This document shows, piece after piece, positions 1 through 21,240 of a stretch of DNA of 64,000 nt. The notes beneath the pieces are model-generated. The model did not search any database, was not told the DNA's origin, and saw only the letters and a list, made by a program, of their open reading frames with translations. Origin of the DNA: Opisthocomus hoazin. Its lineage: Eukaryota > Chordata > Aves > Opisthocomiformes > Opisthocomidae. Within the stretch, counting starts at the first letter, position 1; each line of letters opens with the position of its first letter. Position numbers and translations under genes: made by a program. The stretch lies in the NCBI RefSeq assembly GCF_030867145.1, contig NC_134442.1:7083001-7147000 (forward strand), read 5' to 3'.

Positions 1-600
1 CAGCAGGTCGAGGGAGGTTCTCCTTCCCCTCTACACTGCCCTAGTGAGGCCTCATCTGGAGTACTCTGTCCAGTTCTGGGCTCCCCACTTCAAGAAAGAT
101 GAGGAGCTACTGGACAGAGTCCAGCGGAGGGCTACGAGGATCGTGAGGGGACTGGAGCATCTCTGCTACGAGGAGAGGCTGAGGGAGCTGGGCTTGTTCA
201 GCCTGGAGAAGAGAAGGCTGCGAGGGGACCTAATATATACTTACAAATATCTGAAGGGTGGGTGTCAAAAGGATGGGGCCAAACTCTTTTCAGTGCTGCC
301 CAGTGACAGGACAAGGGGCAACGGCCACAAACTGAAGCACAGGAAGTTCTGTCTGAACACGAGAAAGAACTTCTTCCCTCTGAGGGTGGCGGAGCCCTGG
401 AACAGGCTGCCCAGGGATGTTGTGGAGTCTCCTTCTCTGGAGATATTCAAGACCCACCTGGATGTGGTCCTCTGCAGCCTACTGTAGGTGACCCAGCTTC
501 GGCAGGAGGTTTGGACTAGATGACCCACAGAGGTCCCTTCCAACTCCTACCATTCTGTGATTCTCTGATTCTGTGATTCCGTGATTCTGTGGTTCTGTGA
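1..600 (+). mobile_element. CR1 LINE, 3' end (5'-truncated or cut by window edge)
   Basis: Positions 44-487 read as an open C-terminal piece of CR1 ORF2 (about 147 codons) with the family hallmarks [26 protein letters not shown] and [15 protein letters not shown], followed by a [18 protein letters not shown]-type stretch. After the stop comes the short CR1 3' UTR (GATGACCCACAGAGG, CCCTTCCAACTCC) and five to six copies of the terminal octamer-like ATTCTGTG repeat at about 551-600. The open frame is only the end of the reverse transcriptase protein and cannot act alone. The element ends against the left arm of an inverted repeat, so it probably inserted into that arm. Confidence 0.93.
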
Positions 601-601
601 T

Positions 602-840
602 CCAATCTGTTGACAGATGTGACTAAACCTGGGAGCAAGAGGGAAGGAGCAGCCAGGGTTAGGTCCCTTGTTTGGTAGCAGACAAAGGGAAAGAAAGGGA
701 GGAAGTAAGGAAGTCAAGGTGGATGAATAAGCATGGAAAATGGAGAGAAGGGGGGCTCAAGGAGCTCATCATGCAAAAGCAAACTGCCGGTTGCTTTGCT
801 GGTTTGTGTGAGCCCTGTCCCTAATCACCACAGCCCCCAA
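602..840 (+). repeat. Left arm of a long imperfect inverted repeat
   Basis: This stretch is an imperfect reverse complement of about 1265-1524. Shared pieces include CCAATCTGTT, GATGTGAC, CCTGGGAGCAAG, TAGGTCCCTTG, GATGAATAAG and GGAAAATGGAGAG. In units 2-5 the matching left arm is internally shortened: a piece of about 95 bp (6033-6125 in unit 1/2) jumps directly to CTTTGCTTGTTTGGCTGA. The copy here is therefore the fuller form, and the CR1 tail appears to sit inside it. The origin of the arms is not recognised. Confidence 0.7.
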
Positions 841-1264
841 ACAGGTAGTGCAGAGGGGACGTGCCTAGGTGGGAAGCAGCTCGGGGTATGCGTGGTCAAG
901 CACCTCCAAGTCCTTCCTGACTCCAGCAGGTGGAGATGTGGCCGGTGGTTGGCAGGCCTGGTCCTCTTGTAAGGTCTGTGAATGCTGGGGCTGATCAGTC
1001 AGGTAGGCTGCAGCCACATGCCACCCACAGGACTGAAAAGGTCTCTGTCCTCTTGCTCGAGAGCTAGGCCAGCTTCAGGTTCGCTAGTGCACTGCGCACG
1101 CACACAGCGCTCCCACCAGGAGCTGGCCCGAGACACTCGGTCTTTCCAACTGCGGGGTCCCTATGACCTGTGTTCCCTTCTGCCATCGCCAGCAGCCAGG
1201 CCGCTAGACCCACCCCTCTAGCAGGTACAGAGCGGGACCACACAGAAAAGGATGTGGAATGGCT

Positions 1265-1700
1265 CTCAAGAAGAAGGTCGGACAGGCTGTGGGGAGTAGG
1301 GACAGGGTTCAGCCAAACAAGCAAACCAACCGGCACTTTGCTTATGCTCAAGCACGAGCTTCTTGAGCCCCCCAGCTCTCCATTTTCCACACTTATTCAT
1401 CCCCCTCGACTTCCTTGGCTCCTCACTTTCTCTGCCCTTGTCTCCTCCCAATCAAGGGACCTAGCCCCGCCTACTAGTCCCCCTTGCTCCCAGGTCTGTC
1501 ACATCTGGGAACAGATTGGGTCTTTCAGGGGCTGTTAGCTAGGTCATCTTGGCCTTGCGTGGCATTACTGCAGTGGTTTCCTGGCTACAGCTGTCCCTGC
1601 CAGAGTCCTCTCCCCAGAATGACCCCGGCTCTTCCTTCAGATATTGCTGAAGTCTGGCCACCTCTCACACCATTCCCCCTTAACTTCTGGTGACATCTGG
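1265..1700 (-). repeat. Right arm of the inverted repeat (unit 1)
   Basis: The reverse complement of about 1265-1524 matches 602-840, and the reverse complement of about 1600-1690 matches 6033-6125. Together these show a longer arm than survives on the left. The same right arm recurs in each 5.3-kb unit at offsets of 5333 or 5342 bp. Apparent open frames inside it differ between strands and show no protein-family motif, so I do not call a gene. Confidence 0.65.
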
Positions 1701-2038
1701 CTCTTCCTCATGGCACTGTAACTCCTGCCAGCTTTCTTTCATCTTTCCAATTAGCAGATGCTTCAACCAGATCCTAATCATCATCCCCAGAGTTGTCTGC
1801 ACGCCACATCATTATTTTGCGTCCTCTTTCTAGCCTCAATGTGCCAGTCTTCTTCATGCCACGGTGGCTCTGAGCACGCTCCTGTCTGACCAGGCATGGT
1901 GTCAGCCCTGCTGAGCGACTCTTGCCCTTTGTGCCCTCCTTGACTGCCTGCAGCCTCATTTTGCCGGGCGTGGAAATCCTTGCCTTGCGCACGAGAGTGA
2001 ATTGGACTCAGGCACGGTTAACTGTGAAACCTGGCAAC

Positions 2039-2044
2039 TTTATT
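2039..2044 (-). promoter_or_regulatory. Native polyadenylation signal AATAAA of acrosin copy 1
   Basis: On the minus strand this reads GGAATAAAGTTGCC. It lies 575 bp past the stop codon here, but only 165 bp past it in the LTR-free copy at 63657-63662. The ancestral 3' UTR was therefore short, and the solo LTR inserted between stop and signal. Equivalent hexamers lie at 7371-7376, 12714-12719, 18046-18051 and 23389-23394. Confidence 0.6.
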
Positions 2045-2086
2045 CCAAGAACTAGGTCAGCTTCAGCATTTGTGTGCACTGGGAAG

Positions 2087-2490
2087 TGTTGCGGAGGAAG
2101 AACCGGACTCGACACAATGATCAATGTGATCACGTACAAGCCGTTTATTAGCCTCAGATAGCTCACTTTTATATTCCCCACTACATACGCGGCGATCCCC
2201 CATTGGTGATAATCAATTTAACTCACATAGTAACTCGATTATGATTGGTGTGCGTCACTAGCTCACGCGCACTGCTCGTGGCCTTCTTGCAGGCGGCAAG
2301 TTCCTCTTCGGCATCTGGGAGTTGTTTGTCTCTGCATTCTTACTTCCTCATTCCAATCGCAGTTTGTCCTCTGGATGCCCTTGCGGCCTTATGCTAAGGC
2401 TCTGCGGCCTTAGGCTAAGGCTTCATGGCCTTCTAGAGAAATGCTGGATTGCTCACATGTCCCCAGTCCTTTAACGCTTCATCCTCCACA
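2087..2490 (-). mobile_element. Solo LTR in the 3' UTR of acrosin copy 1
   Basis: 404 bp, bounded on the plus strand by TGTTGCGGAGGA and TCCTCCACA, an imperfect terminal inverted repeat with TG...CA ends. Read on the minus strand it has a TATA box (AATATAAAAG), a polyadenylation hexamer (AATAAA at 2144-2149) and a U5-like end. Flanks are GGGAAG (2081-2086) and GGGAGG (2491-2496), a 6-bp target duplication with one mismatch, as used by alpharetrovirus-like elements. A twofold GGCCTTA-GCTAAGGC motif lies in U3. It is a lone LTR with no internal region, in the same orientation as the gene. Confidence 0.85.
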
Positions 2491-2618
2491 GGGAGGAGAG
2501 CGGGCAGCACAGAGCAGGCCTTTGATGCTGAGGCTGCCTTTGGAGCAGCAGGCATTGCCCCAGAAGGAAATGATCACGGTCCAGTGCAGCCTGCGCTGGT
2601 TCCTGTTGATCCTGCTCC

Positions 2619-5101
<2,483 letters not shown>

Positions 5102-5215
5102 GGCTGCCAGCGGCACGTGGCAGCTGCAAGAAGCGAGAGCTGGTGGCCAGCAGTGCAGCAGCCGACGTAGTGCCTGCAGCAGTCCCGCTGCCCAGGGAAC
5201 CCTTGGCCCCGTGGC

Positions 5216-5223
5216 TGATGTCA
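5216..5223 (-). promoter_or_regulatory. CRE-like TGACATCA upstream of acrosin copy 1
   Basis: The octamer differs by one base from the palindromic cAMP-response element TGACGTCA and sits about 115-122 bp upstream of the start codon. CREM binding to such sites is a common feature of spermatid-expressed genes. No clear TATA box is visible nearby. A TACGTC half-site lies at about 5164-5169. The same site occurs in copies 2-4 at 10558-10565, 15891-15898 and 21233-21240. Function is inferred from position only. Confidence 0.35.
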
Positions 5224-6032
5224 CAGAGTGGCTGGTTCCGGGTGCTGGGCACGGTGGATTCTAGGGGGGGGCGGGCAACATGGAGGGTTCCGAGCAGGAG
5301 GGGAGGCAGAAGCTGGGCTCGGACACCCCCAGCAGACCCCCGCTGAATGCTCCGCTTGCGGGACGAGGCTCTGCAGACCTCGTGGCAGGCAGCAGCGCCT
5401 GCCTCCCAGTGCTGCCTGCTAACAGCTAGCCGGGAAAACCAAGTGTGGCACCATAGCCTCTTTGGGAAGTTCACTGCCACCCCGCTCTGCGCAGCCGCTT
5501 GCCACCAGGTCCTTCCCAAAGAAACTGACACCGCAGAACGGAACTACTACAGGCAGTAGGCACCTGGTTGGGGGCTGAAGAGCCAATCTGCTTACAGCCG
5601 CGGCAGGCAAGCAGGGATGTGCAAGCCAAATCAACCAAGCATAGCCAAGCACTGCCATCCTGTCCTGCACAAAGCACAGCGAAACACAGATGGAGCACGC
5701 TCCACACTGGCTCTGTCTGCCACCGCAACGCCCTCTGACAGGCTCCGTGTCCTTGCTGTCTACCAGCTACATTGCTCTTCTGGGCCAACACAGGTGCGGG
5801 CAGTCGCACTGCCTGCTATGCGTGGCCACAGACGTGCAATTGGAAGCAGCATGGCTTCATAGGCACTAGAAGATGTCCCCAAACAAACCGCACTCCACGC
5901 TGCTTTGGTTTTCAAAAATTGACCTGAAGGTGGTGCCCGATATCTGCTTAGAGCAGGCAGAAGATGGCCTTGGAGAATGTAACTTGTCTTCTGTGGATAC
6001 TCTGTGATGCCAGCAGCAGATTTTTGCAGGTG

Positions 6033-6205
6033 GTTAAGAGGGAATGGTGTGAGAGGTGGGCACACTTCAGCAATATGTGAAGGAAGAGCTGGGGTCATTC
6101 TGAGGAGAGCACTCTGGCAGAGACAGCTTTGCTTGTTTGGCTGAGCCCTGTCCCTAATCACCACAGCCCCCAAACAGGTAGTGCAGAGGGGACGTGCCTA
6201 GGTGG
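6033..6205 (+). repeat. Shortened left inverted-repeat arm at the unit 1/unit 2 boundary
   Basis: Positions 6033-6125 match the reverse complement of the distal right arm (about 6925-7022). From 6129 the sequence jumps to the proximal part of the arm (CTTTGCTTGTTTGGCTGA). The segment between, present in the reverse complement of the right arm, is missing. The same fusion recurs at each later unit boundary (about 11375, 16708 and 22050), so it predates array expansion. Confidence 0.6.
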
Positions 6206-7418
6206 GAAGCAGCTCGGGGTATGCGTGGTCAAGCACCTCCAAGTCCTTCCTGACTCCAGCAGGTGGAGATGTGGCCGGTGGTTGGCAGGCCTGGTCCTCT
6301 TGTAAGGTCTGTGAATGCTGGGGCTGATCAGTCAGGTAGGCTGCAGCCACATGCCACCCACAGGACTGAAAAGGTCTCTGTCCTCTTGCTCGAGAGCTAG
6401 GCCAGCTTCAGGTTCGCTAGTGCACTGCGCACGCACACAGCGCTCCCACCAGGAGCTGGCCCGAGACACTCGGTCTTTCCAACTGCGGGGTCCCTATGAC
6501 CTGTGTTCCCTTCTGCCATCGCCAGCAGCCAGGCCGCTAGACCCACCCCTCTAGCAGGTACAGAGCGGGGCCACACAGAAAAGGATGTGGAATGGCTCTC
6601 AAGAAGAAGGTCGGACAGGCTGTGGGGAGTAGGGACAGGGTTCAGCCAAACAAGCAAACCAACCGGCACTTTGCTTATGCTCAAGCACGAGCTTCTTGAG
6701 CCCCCCTTCTCTCCATTTTCCACACTTATTCATCCCCCTCGACTTCCTTGGCTCCTCACTTTCTCTGCCCTTGTCTCCTCCCAATCAAGGGACCTAGCCC
6801 CGCCTACTAGTCCCCCTTGCTCCCAGGTCTGTCACATCTGGGAACAGATTGGGTCTTTCAGGGGCTGTTAGCTAGGTCATCTTGGCCTTGCGTGGCATTA
6901 CTGCAGTGGTTTCCTGGCTACAGCTGTCCCTGCCAGAGTCCTCTCCCCAGAATGACCCCGGCTCTTCCTTCAGATATTGCTGAAGTCTGGCCACCTCTCA
7001 CACCATTCCCCCTTAACTTCTGGTGACATCTGGCTCTTCCTCATGGCACTGTAACTCCTGCCAGCTTTCTTTCATCTTTCCAATTAGCAGATGCTTCAAC
7101 CAGGTCCTAATCATCATCCCCAGAGTTGTCTGCACGCCACATCATTATTTTGCGTCCTCTTTCTAGCCTCAATGTGCCAGTCTTCTTCATGCCATGGTGG
7201 CTCTGAGCACGCTCCTGTCTGACCAGGCATGGTGTCAGCCCTGCTTGCGACTCTTGCCCTTTGTGCCCTCCTTGACTGCCTGCAGCCTCATTTTGCCGGG
7301 CGTGGAAATCCTTGCCTTGCGCACGAGAGTGAATTGGACTCAGGCACGGTTAACTGTGAAACCTGGCAACTTTATTCCAAGAACTAGGTCAGCTTCAGCA
7401 TTTGTGTGCACTGGGAAG

Positions 7419-7822
7419 TGTTGCGGAGGAAGAACCGGACTCGACACGATGATCAATGTGATCACGTACAAGCCGTTTATTAGCCTCAGATAGCTCACTT
7501 TTATATTCCCCACTACATACGCGGCGATCCCCCATTGGTGATAATCAATTTAACTCACATAGTAACTCGATTATGATTGGTGTGCGTCACTAGCTCACGC
7601 GCACTGCTCGTGGCCTTCTTGCAGGCGGCAAGTTCCTCTTCGGCATCTGGGAGTTGTTTGTCTCTGCATTCTTACTTCCTCATTCCAATCGCAGTTTGTC
7701 CTCTGGATGCCCTTGCGGCCTTATGCTAAGGCTCTGCGGCCTTAGGCTAAGGCTTCATGGCCTTCTAGAGAAATGCTGGATTGCTCACATGTCCCCAGTC
7801 CTTTAACGCTTCATCCTCCACA
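7419..7822 (-). mobile_element. Solo LTR in the 3' UTR of acrosin copy 2
   Basis: Same 404-bp element, ends and GGGAAG/GGGAGG flanks as in unit 1, with the LTR hexamer AATAAA at 7476-7481. It is not an independent insertion, because position and flanks are identical. Confidence 0.85.
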
Positions 7823-7950
7823 GGGAGGAGAGCGGGCAGCACAGAGCAGGCCTTTGATGCTGAGGCTGCCTTTGGAGCAGCAGGCATTGCCCCAGAAGGA
7901 AATGATCATGGTCCAGTGCAGCCTGCGCTGGTTCCTGTTGATCCTGCTCC

Positions 7951-10443
<2,493 letters not shown>

Positions 10444-10557
10444 GGCTGCCAGCGGCACGTGGCAGCTGCAAGAAGCGAGAGCTGGTGGCCAGCAGTGCAG
10501 CAGCCGACGTAGTGCCTGCAGCAGTCCCGCTGCCCAGGGAACCCTTGGCCCCGTGGC

Positions 10558-10565
10558 TGATGTCA
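10558..10565 (-). promoter_or_regulatory. CRE-like site upstream of acrosin copy 2
   Basis: Same TGACATCA octamer at the same distance from the start codon as in copy 1. Confidence 0.33.
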
Positions 10566-12761
10566 CAGAGTGGCTGGTTCCGGGTGCTGGGCACGGTGGA
10601 TTCTAGGGGGGGGCGGGCAACATGGAGGGTTCCGAGCAGGAGGGGAGGCAGAAGCTGGGCTCGGACACCCCCAGCAGACCCCCGCTGAATGCTCCGCTTG
10701 CGGGACGAGGCTCTGCAGACCTCGTGGCAGGCAGCAGCGCCTGCCTCCCAGTGCTGCCTGCTAACAGCTAGCCGGGAAAACCAAGTGTGGCACCATAGCC
10801 TCTTTGGGAAGTTCACTGCCACCCCGCTCTGCGCAGCCGCTTGCCACCAGGTCCTTCCCAAAGAAACTGACACCGCAGAACGGAACTACTACAGGCAGTA
10901 GGCACCTGGTTGGGGGCTGAAGAGCCAATCTGCTTACAGCCGCGGCAGGCAAGCAGGGATGTGCAAGCCAAATCAACCAAGCATAGCCAAGCACTGCCAT
11001 CCTGTCCTGCACAAAGCACAGCGAAACACAGATGGAGCACGCTCCACGCTGGCTCTGTCTGCCACCGCAACGCCCTCTGACAGGCTCCGTGTCCTTGCTG
11101 TCTACCAGCTACATTGCTCTTCTGGGCCAACACAGGTGCGGGCAGTCGCACTGCCTGCTATGCGTGGCCACAGACGTGCAATTGGAAGCAGCATGGCTTC
11201 ATAGGCACTAGAAGATGTCCCCAAACAAACCGCACTCCACGCTGCTTTGGTTTTCAAAAATTGACCTGAAGGTGGTGCCCGATATCTGCTTAGAGCAGGC
11301 AGAAGATGGCCTTGGAGAATGTAACTTGTCTTCTGTGGATACTCTGTGATGCCAGCAGCAGATTTTTGCAGGTGGTTAAGAGGGAATGGTGTGAGAGGTG
11401 GGCACACTTCAGCAATATGTGAAGGAAGAGCTGGGGTCATTCTGAGGAGAGCACTCTGGCAGAGACAGCTTTGCTTGTTTGGCTGAGCCCTGTCCCTAAT
11501 CACCACAGCCCCCAAACAGGTAGTGCAGAGGGGACGTGCCTAGGTGGGAAGCAGCTCGGGGTATGCGTGGTCAAGCACCTCCAAGTCCTTCCTGACTCCA
11601 GCAGGTGGAGATGTGGCCGGTGGTTGGCAGGCCTGGTCCTCTTGTAAGGTCTGTGAATGCTGGGGCTGATCAGTCAGGTAGGCTGCAGCCACATGCCACC
11701 CACAGGACTGAAAAGGTCTCTGTCCTCTTGCTCGAGAGCTAGGCCAGCTTCAGGTTCGCTAGTGCACTGCGCACGCACACAGCGCTCCCACCAGGAGCTG
11801 GCCCGAGACACTCGGTCTTTCCAACTGCGGGGTCCCTATGACCTGTGTTCCCTTCTGCCATCGCCAGCAGCCAGGCCGCTAGACCCACCCCTCTAGCAGG
11901 TACAGAGCGGGGCCACACAGAAAAGGATGTGGAATGGCTCTCAAGAAGAAGGTCGGACAGGCTGTGGGGAGTAGGGACAGGGTTCAGCCAAACAAGCAAA
12001 CCAACCGGCACTTTGCTTATGCTCAAGCACGAGCTTCTTGAGCCCCCCTTCTCTCCATTTTCCACACTTATTCATCCCCCTCGACTTCCTTGGCTCCTCA
12101 CTTTCTCTGCCCTTGTCTCCTCCCAATCAAGGGACCTAGCCCCGCCTACTAGTCCCCCTTGCTCCCAGGTCTGTCACATCTGGGAACAGATTGGGTCTTT
12201 CAGGGGCTGTTAGCTAGGTCATCTTGGCCTTGCGTGGCATTACTGCAGTGGTTTCCTGGCTACAGCTGTCCCTGCCAGAGTCCTCTCCCCAGAATGACCC
12301 CGGCTCTTCCTTCAGATATTGCTGAAGTCTGGCCACCTCTCACACCATTCCCCCTTAACTTCTGGTGACATCTGGCTCTTCCTCATGGCACTGTAACTCC
12401 TGCCAGCTTTCTTTCATCTTTCCAATTAGCAGATGCTTCAACCAGGTCCTAATCATCATCCCCAGAGTTGTCTGCATGTCACATCATTATTTTGCATCCT
12501 CTTTCTAGCCTCAATGTGCCAGTCTTCTTCATGCCACGGTGGCTCTGAGCACGCTCCTGTCTGACCAGGCATGGTGTCAGCCCTGCTGAGCGACTCTTGC
12601 CCTTTGTGCCCTCCTTGACTGCCTGCAGCCTCATTTTGCCGGGCGTGGAAATCCTTGCCTTGCGCACGAGAGTGAATTGGACTCAGGCACGGTTAACTGT
12701 GAAACCTGGCAACTTTATTCCAAGAACTAGGTCAGCTTCAGCATTTGTGTGCACTGGGAAG

Positions 12762-13165
12762 TGTTGCGGAGGAAGAACCGGACTCGACACGATGATCAAT
12801 GTGATCACGTACAAGCCGTTTATTAGCCTCAGATAGCTCACTTTTATATTCCCCACTACATACGCGGCGATCCCCCATTGGTGATAATCAATTTAACTCA
12901 CATAGCAACTCGATTATGATTGGTGTGCGTCACTAGCTCACGCGCACTGCTCGTGGCCTTCTTGCAGGCGGCAAGTTCCTCTTCGGCATCTGGGAGTTGT
13001 TTGTCTCTGCATTCTTACTTCCTCATTCCAATCGCAGTTTGTCCTCTGGATGCCCTTGCGGCCTTATGCTAAGGCTCTGCGGCCTTAGGCTAAGGCTTCA
13101 TGGCCTTCTAGAGAAATGCTGGATTGCTCACATGTCCCCAGTCCTTTAATGCTTCATCCTCCACA
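12762..13165 (-). mobile_element. Solo LTR in the 3' UTR of acrosin copy 3
   Basis: Same element, orientation, ends and flanks as in unit 1, with a few base differences (for example CATAGCAACTC in U3, and AATGC for AACGC near the end). Confidence 0.85.
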
Positions 13166-13293
13166 GGGAGGAGAGCGGGCAGCACAGAGCAGGCCTTTGA
13201 TGCTGAGGCTGCCTTTGGAGCAGCAGGCATTGCCCCAGAAGGAAATGATCACGGTCCAGTGCAGCCTGCGCTGGTTCCTGTTGATCCTGCTCC

Positions 13294-15776
<2,483 letters not shown>

Positions 15777-15890
15777 GGCTGCCAGCGGCACGTGGCAGCT
15801 GCAAGAAGCGAGAGCTGGTGGCCAGCAGTGCAGCAGCCGACGTAGTGCCTGCAGCAGTCCCGCTGCCCAGGGAACCCTTGGCCCCGTGGC

Positions 15891-15898
15891 TGATGTCA
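15891..15898 (-). promoter_or_regulatory. CRE-like site upstream of acrosin copy 3
   Basis: Same octamer and spacing as in copy 1. Confidence 0.33.
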
Positions 15899-18093
15899 CA
15901 GAGTGGCTGGTTCCGGGTGCTGGGCACGGTGGATTCTAGGGGGGGGCGGGCAACATGGAGGGTTCCGAGCAGGAGGGGAGGCAGAAGCTGGGCTCGGACA
16001 CCCCCAGCAGACCCCCGCTGAATGCTCCGCTTGCGGGACGAGGCTCTGCAGACCTCGTGGCAGGCAGCAGCGCCTGCCTCCCAGTGCTGCCTGCTAACAG
16101 CTAGCCGGGAAAACCAAGTGTGGCACCATAGCCTCTTTGGGAAGTTCACTGCCACCCCGCTCTGCGCAGCCGCTTGCCACCAGGTCCTTCCCAAAGAAAC
16201 TGACACCGCAGAACGGAACTACTACAGGCAGTAGGCACCTGGTTGGGGGCTGAAGAGCCAATCTGCTTACAGCCGCGGCAGGCAAGCAGGGATGTGCAAG
16301 CCAAATCAACCAAGCATAGCCAAGCACTGCCATCCTGTCCTGCACAAAGCACAGCGAAACACAGATGGAGCACGCTCCACACTGGCTCTGTCTGCCACCG
16401 CAACGCCCTCTGACAGGCTCCGTGTCCTTGCTGTCTACCAGCTACATTGCTCTTCTGGGCCAACACAGGTGCGGGCAGTCGCACTGCCTGCTATGCGTGG
16501 CCACAGACGTGCAATTGGAAGCAGCATGGCTTCATAGGCACTAGAAGATGTCCCCAAACAAACCGCACTCCACGCTGCTTTGGTTTTCAAAAATTGACCT
16601 GAAGGTGGTGCCCGATATCTGCTTAGAGCAGGCAGAAGATGGCCTTGGAGAATGTAACTTGTCTTCTGTGGATACTCTGTGATGCCAGCAGCAGATTTTT
16701 GCAGGTGGTTAAGAGGGAATGGTGTGAGAGGTGGGCACACTTCAGCAATATGTGAAGGAAGAGCTGGGGTCATTCTGAGGAGAGCACTCTGGCAGAGACA
16801 GCTTTGCTTCTTTGGCTGAGCCCTGTCCCTAATCACCACAGCCCCCAAACAGGTAGTGCAGAGGGGACGTGCCTAGGTGGGAAGCAGCTCGGGGTATGCG
16901 TGGTCAAGCACCTCCAAGTCCTTCCTGACTCCAGCAGGTGGAGATGTGGCCGGTGGTTGGCAGGCCTGGTCCTCTTGTAAGGTCTGTGAATGCTGGGGCT
17001 GATCAGTCAGGTAGGCTGCAGCCACATGCCACCCACAGGACTGAAAAGGTCTCTGTCCTCTTGCTCGAGAGCTAGGCCAGCTTCAGGTTCGCTAGTGCAC
17101 TGCGCACGCACACAGCGCTCCCACCAGGAGCTGGCCCGAGACACTCGGTCTTTCCAACTGCGGGGTCCCTATGACCTGTGTTCCCTTCTGCCATCGCCAG
17201 CAGCCAGGCCGCTAGACCCACCCCTCTAGCAGGTACAGAGCGGGGCCACACAGAAAAGGATGTGGAATGGCTCTCAAGAAGAAGGTCGGACAGGCTGTGG
17301 GGAGTAGGGACAGGGTTCAGCCAAACAAGCAAACCAACCGGCACTTTGCTTATGCTCAAGCACGAGCTTCTTGAGCCCCCCTGCTCTCCATTTTCCACAC
17401 TTATTCATCCCCCTCGACTTCCTTGGCTCCTCACTTTCTCTGCCCTTGTCTCCTCCCAATCAAGGGACCTAGCCCCGCCTACTAGTCCCCCTTGCTCCCA
17501 GGTCTGTCACATCTGGGAACAGATTGGGTCTTTCAGGGGCTGTTAGCTAGGTCATCTTGGCCTTGCGTGGCATTACTGCAGTGGTTTCCTGGCTACAGCT
17601 GTCCCTGCCAGAGTCCTCTCCCCAGAATGACCCCGGCTCTTCCTTCAGATATTGCTGAAGTCTGGCCACCTCTCACACCATTCCCCCTTAACTTCTGGTG
17701 ACATCTGGCTCTTCCTCATGGCACTGTAACTCCTGCCAGCTTTCTTTCATCTTTCCAATTAGCAGATGCTTCAACCAGGTCCTAATCATCATCCCCAGAG
17801 TTGTCTGCACGCCACATCATTATTTTGCGTCCTCTTTCTAGCCTCAATGTGCCAGTCTTCTTCATGCCATGGTGGCTCTGAGCACGCTCCTGTCTGACCA
17901 GGCATGGTGTCAGCCCTGCTTGCGACTCTTGCCCTTTGTGCCCTCCTTGACTGCCTGCAGCCTCATTTTGCCGGGCGTGGAAATCCTTGCCTTGCGCACG
18001 AGAGTGAATTGGACTCAGGCACGGTTAACTGTGAAACCTGGCAACTTTATTCCAAGAACTAGGTCAGCTTCAGCATTTGTGTGCACTGGGAAG

Positions 18094-18497
18094 TGTTGCG
18101 GAGGAAGAACCGGACTCGACACGATGATCAATGTGATCACGTACAAGCCGTTTATTAGCCTCAGATAGCTCACTTTTATATTCCCCACTACATACGCGGC
18201 GATCCCCCATTGGTGATAATCAATTTAACTCACATAGTAACTCGATTATGATTGGTGTGCGTCACTAGCTCACGCGCACTGCTCGTGGCCTTCTTGCAGG
18301 CGGCAAGTTCCTCTTCGGCATCTGGGAGTTGTTTGTCTCTGCATTCTTACTTCCTCATTCCAATCGCAGTTTGTCCTCTGGATGCCCTTGCGGCCTTATG
18401 CTAAGGCTCTGCGGCCTTAGGCTAAGGCTTCATGGCCTTCTAGAGAAATGCTGGATTGCTCACATGTCCCCAGTCCTTTAACGCTTCATCCTCCACA
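18094..18497 (-). mobile_element. Solo LTR in the 3' UTR of acrosin copy 4
   Basis: Same 404-bp element and target-duplication flanks as in the other units. Confidence 0.85.
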
Positions 18498-18625
18498 GGG
18501 AGGAGAGCGGGCAGCACAGAGCAGGCCTTTGATGCTGAGGCTGCCTTTGGAGCAGCAGGCATTGCCCCAGAAGGAAATGATCATGGTCCAGTGCAGCCTG
18601 CGCTGGTTCCTGTTGATCCTGCTCC

Positions 18626-21118
<2,493 letters not shown>

Positions 21119-21232
21119 GGCTGCCAGCGGCACGTGGCAGCTGCAAGAAGCGAGAGCTGGTGGCCAGCAGTGCAGCAGCCGACGTAGTGCCTGCAGCAGT
21201 CCCGCTGCCCAGGGAACCCTTGGCCCCGTGGC

Positions 21233-21240
21233 TGATGTCA
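21233..21240 (-). promoter_or_regulatory. CRE-like site upstream of acrosin copy 4
   Basis: Same octamer and spacing as in copy 1. Confidence 0.33.

Noticed and set aside
7689-7770. Short direct repeats GGCCTTATGCTAAGGC / GGCCTTAGGCTAAGGC resembling CRISPR-like spacing
   Set aside because: Only two copies, inside the U3 part of the solo LTR; a duplicated promoter motif explains them.
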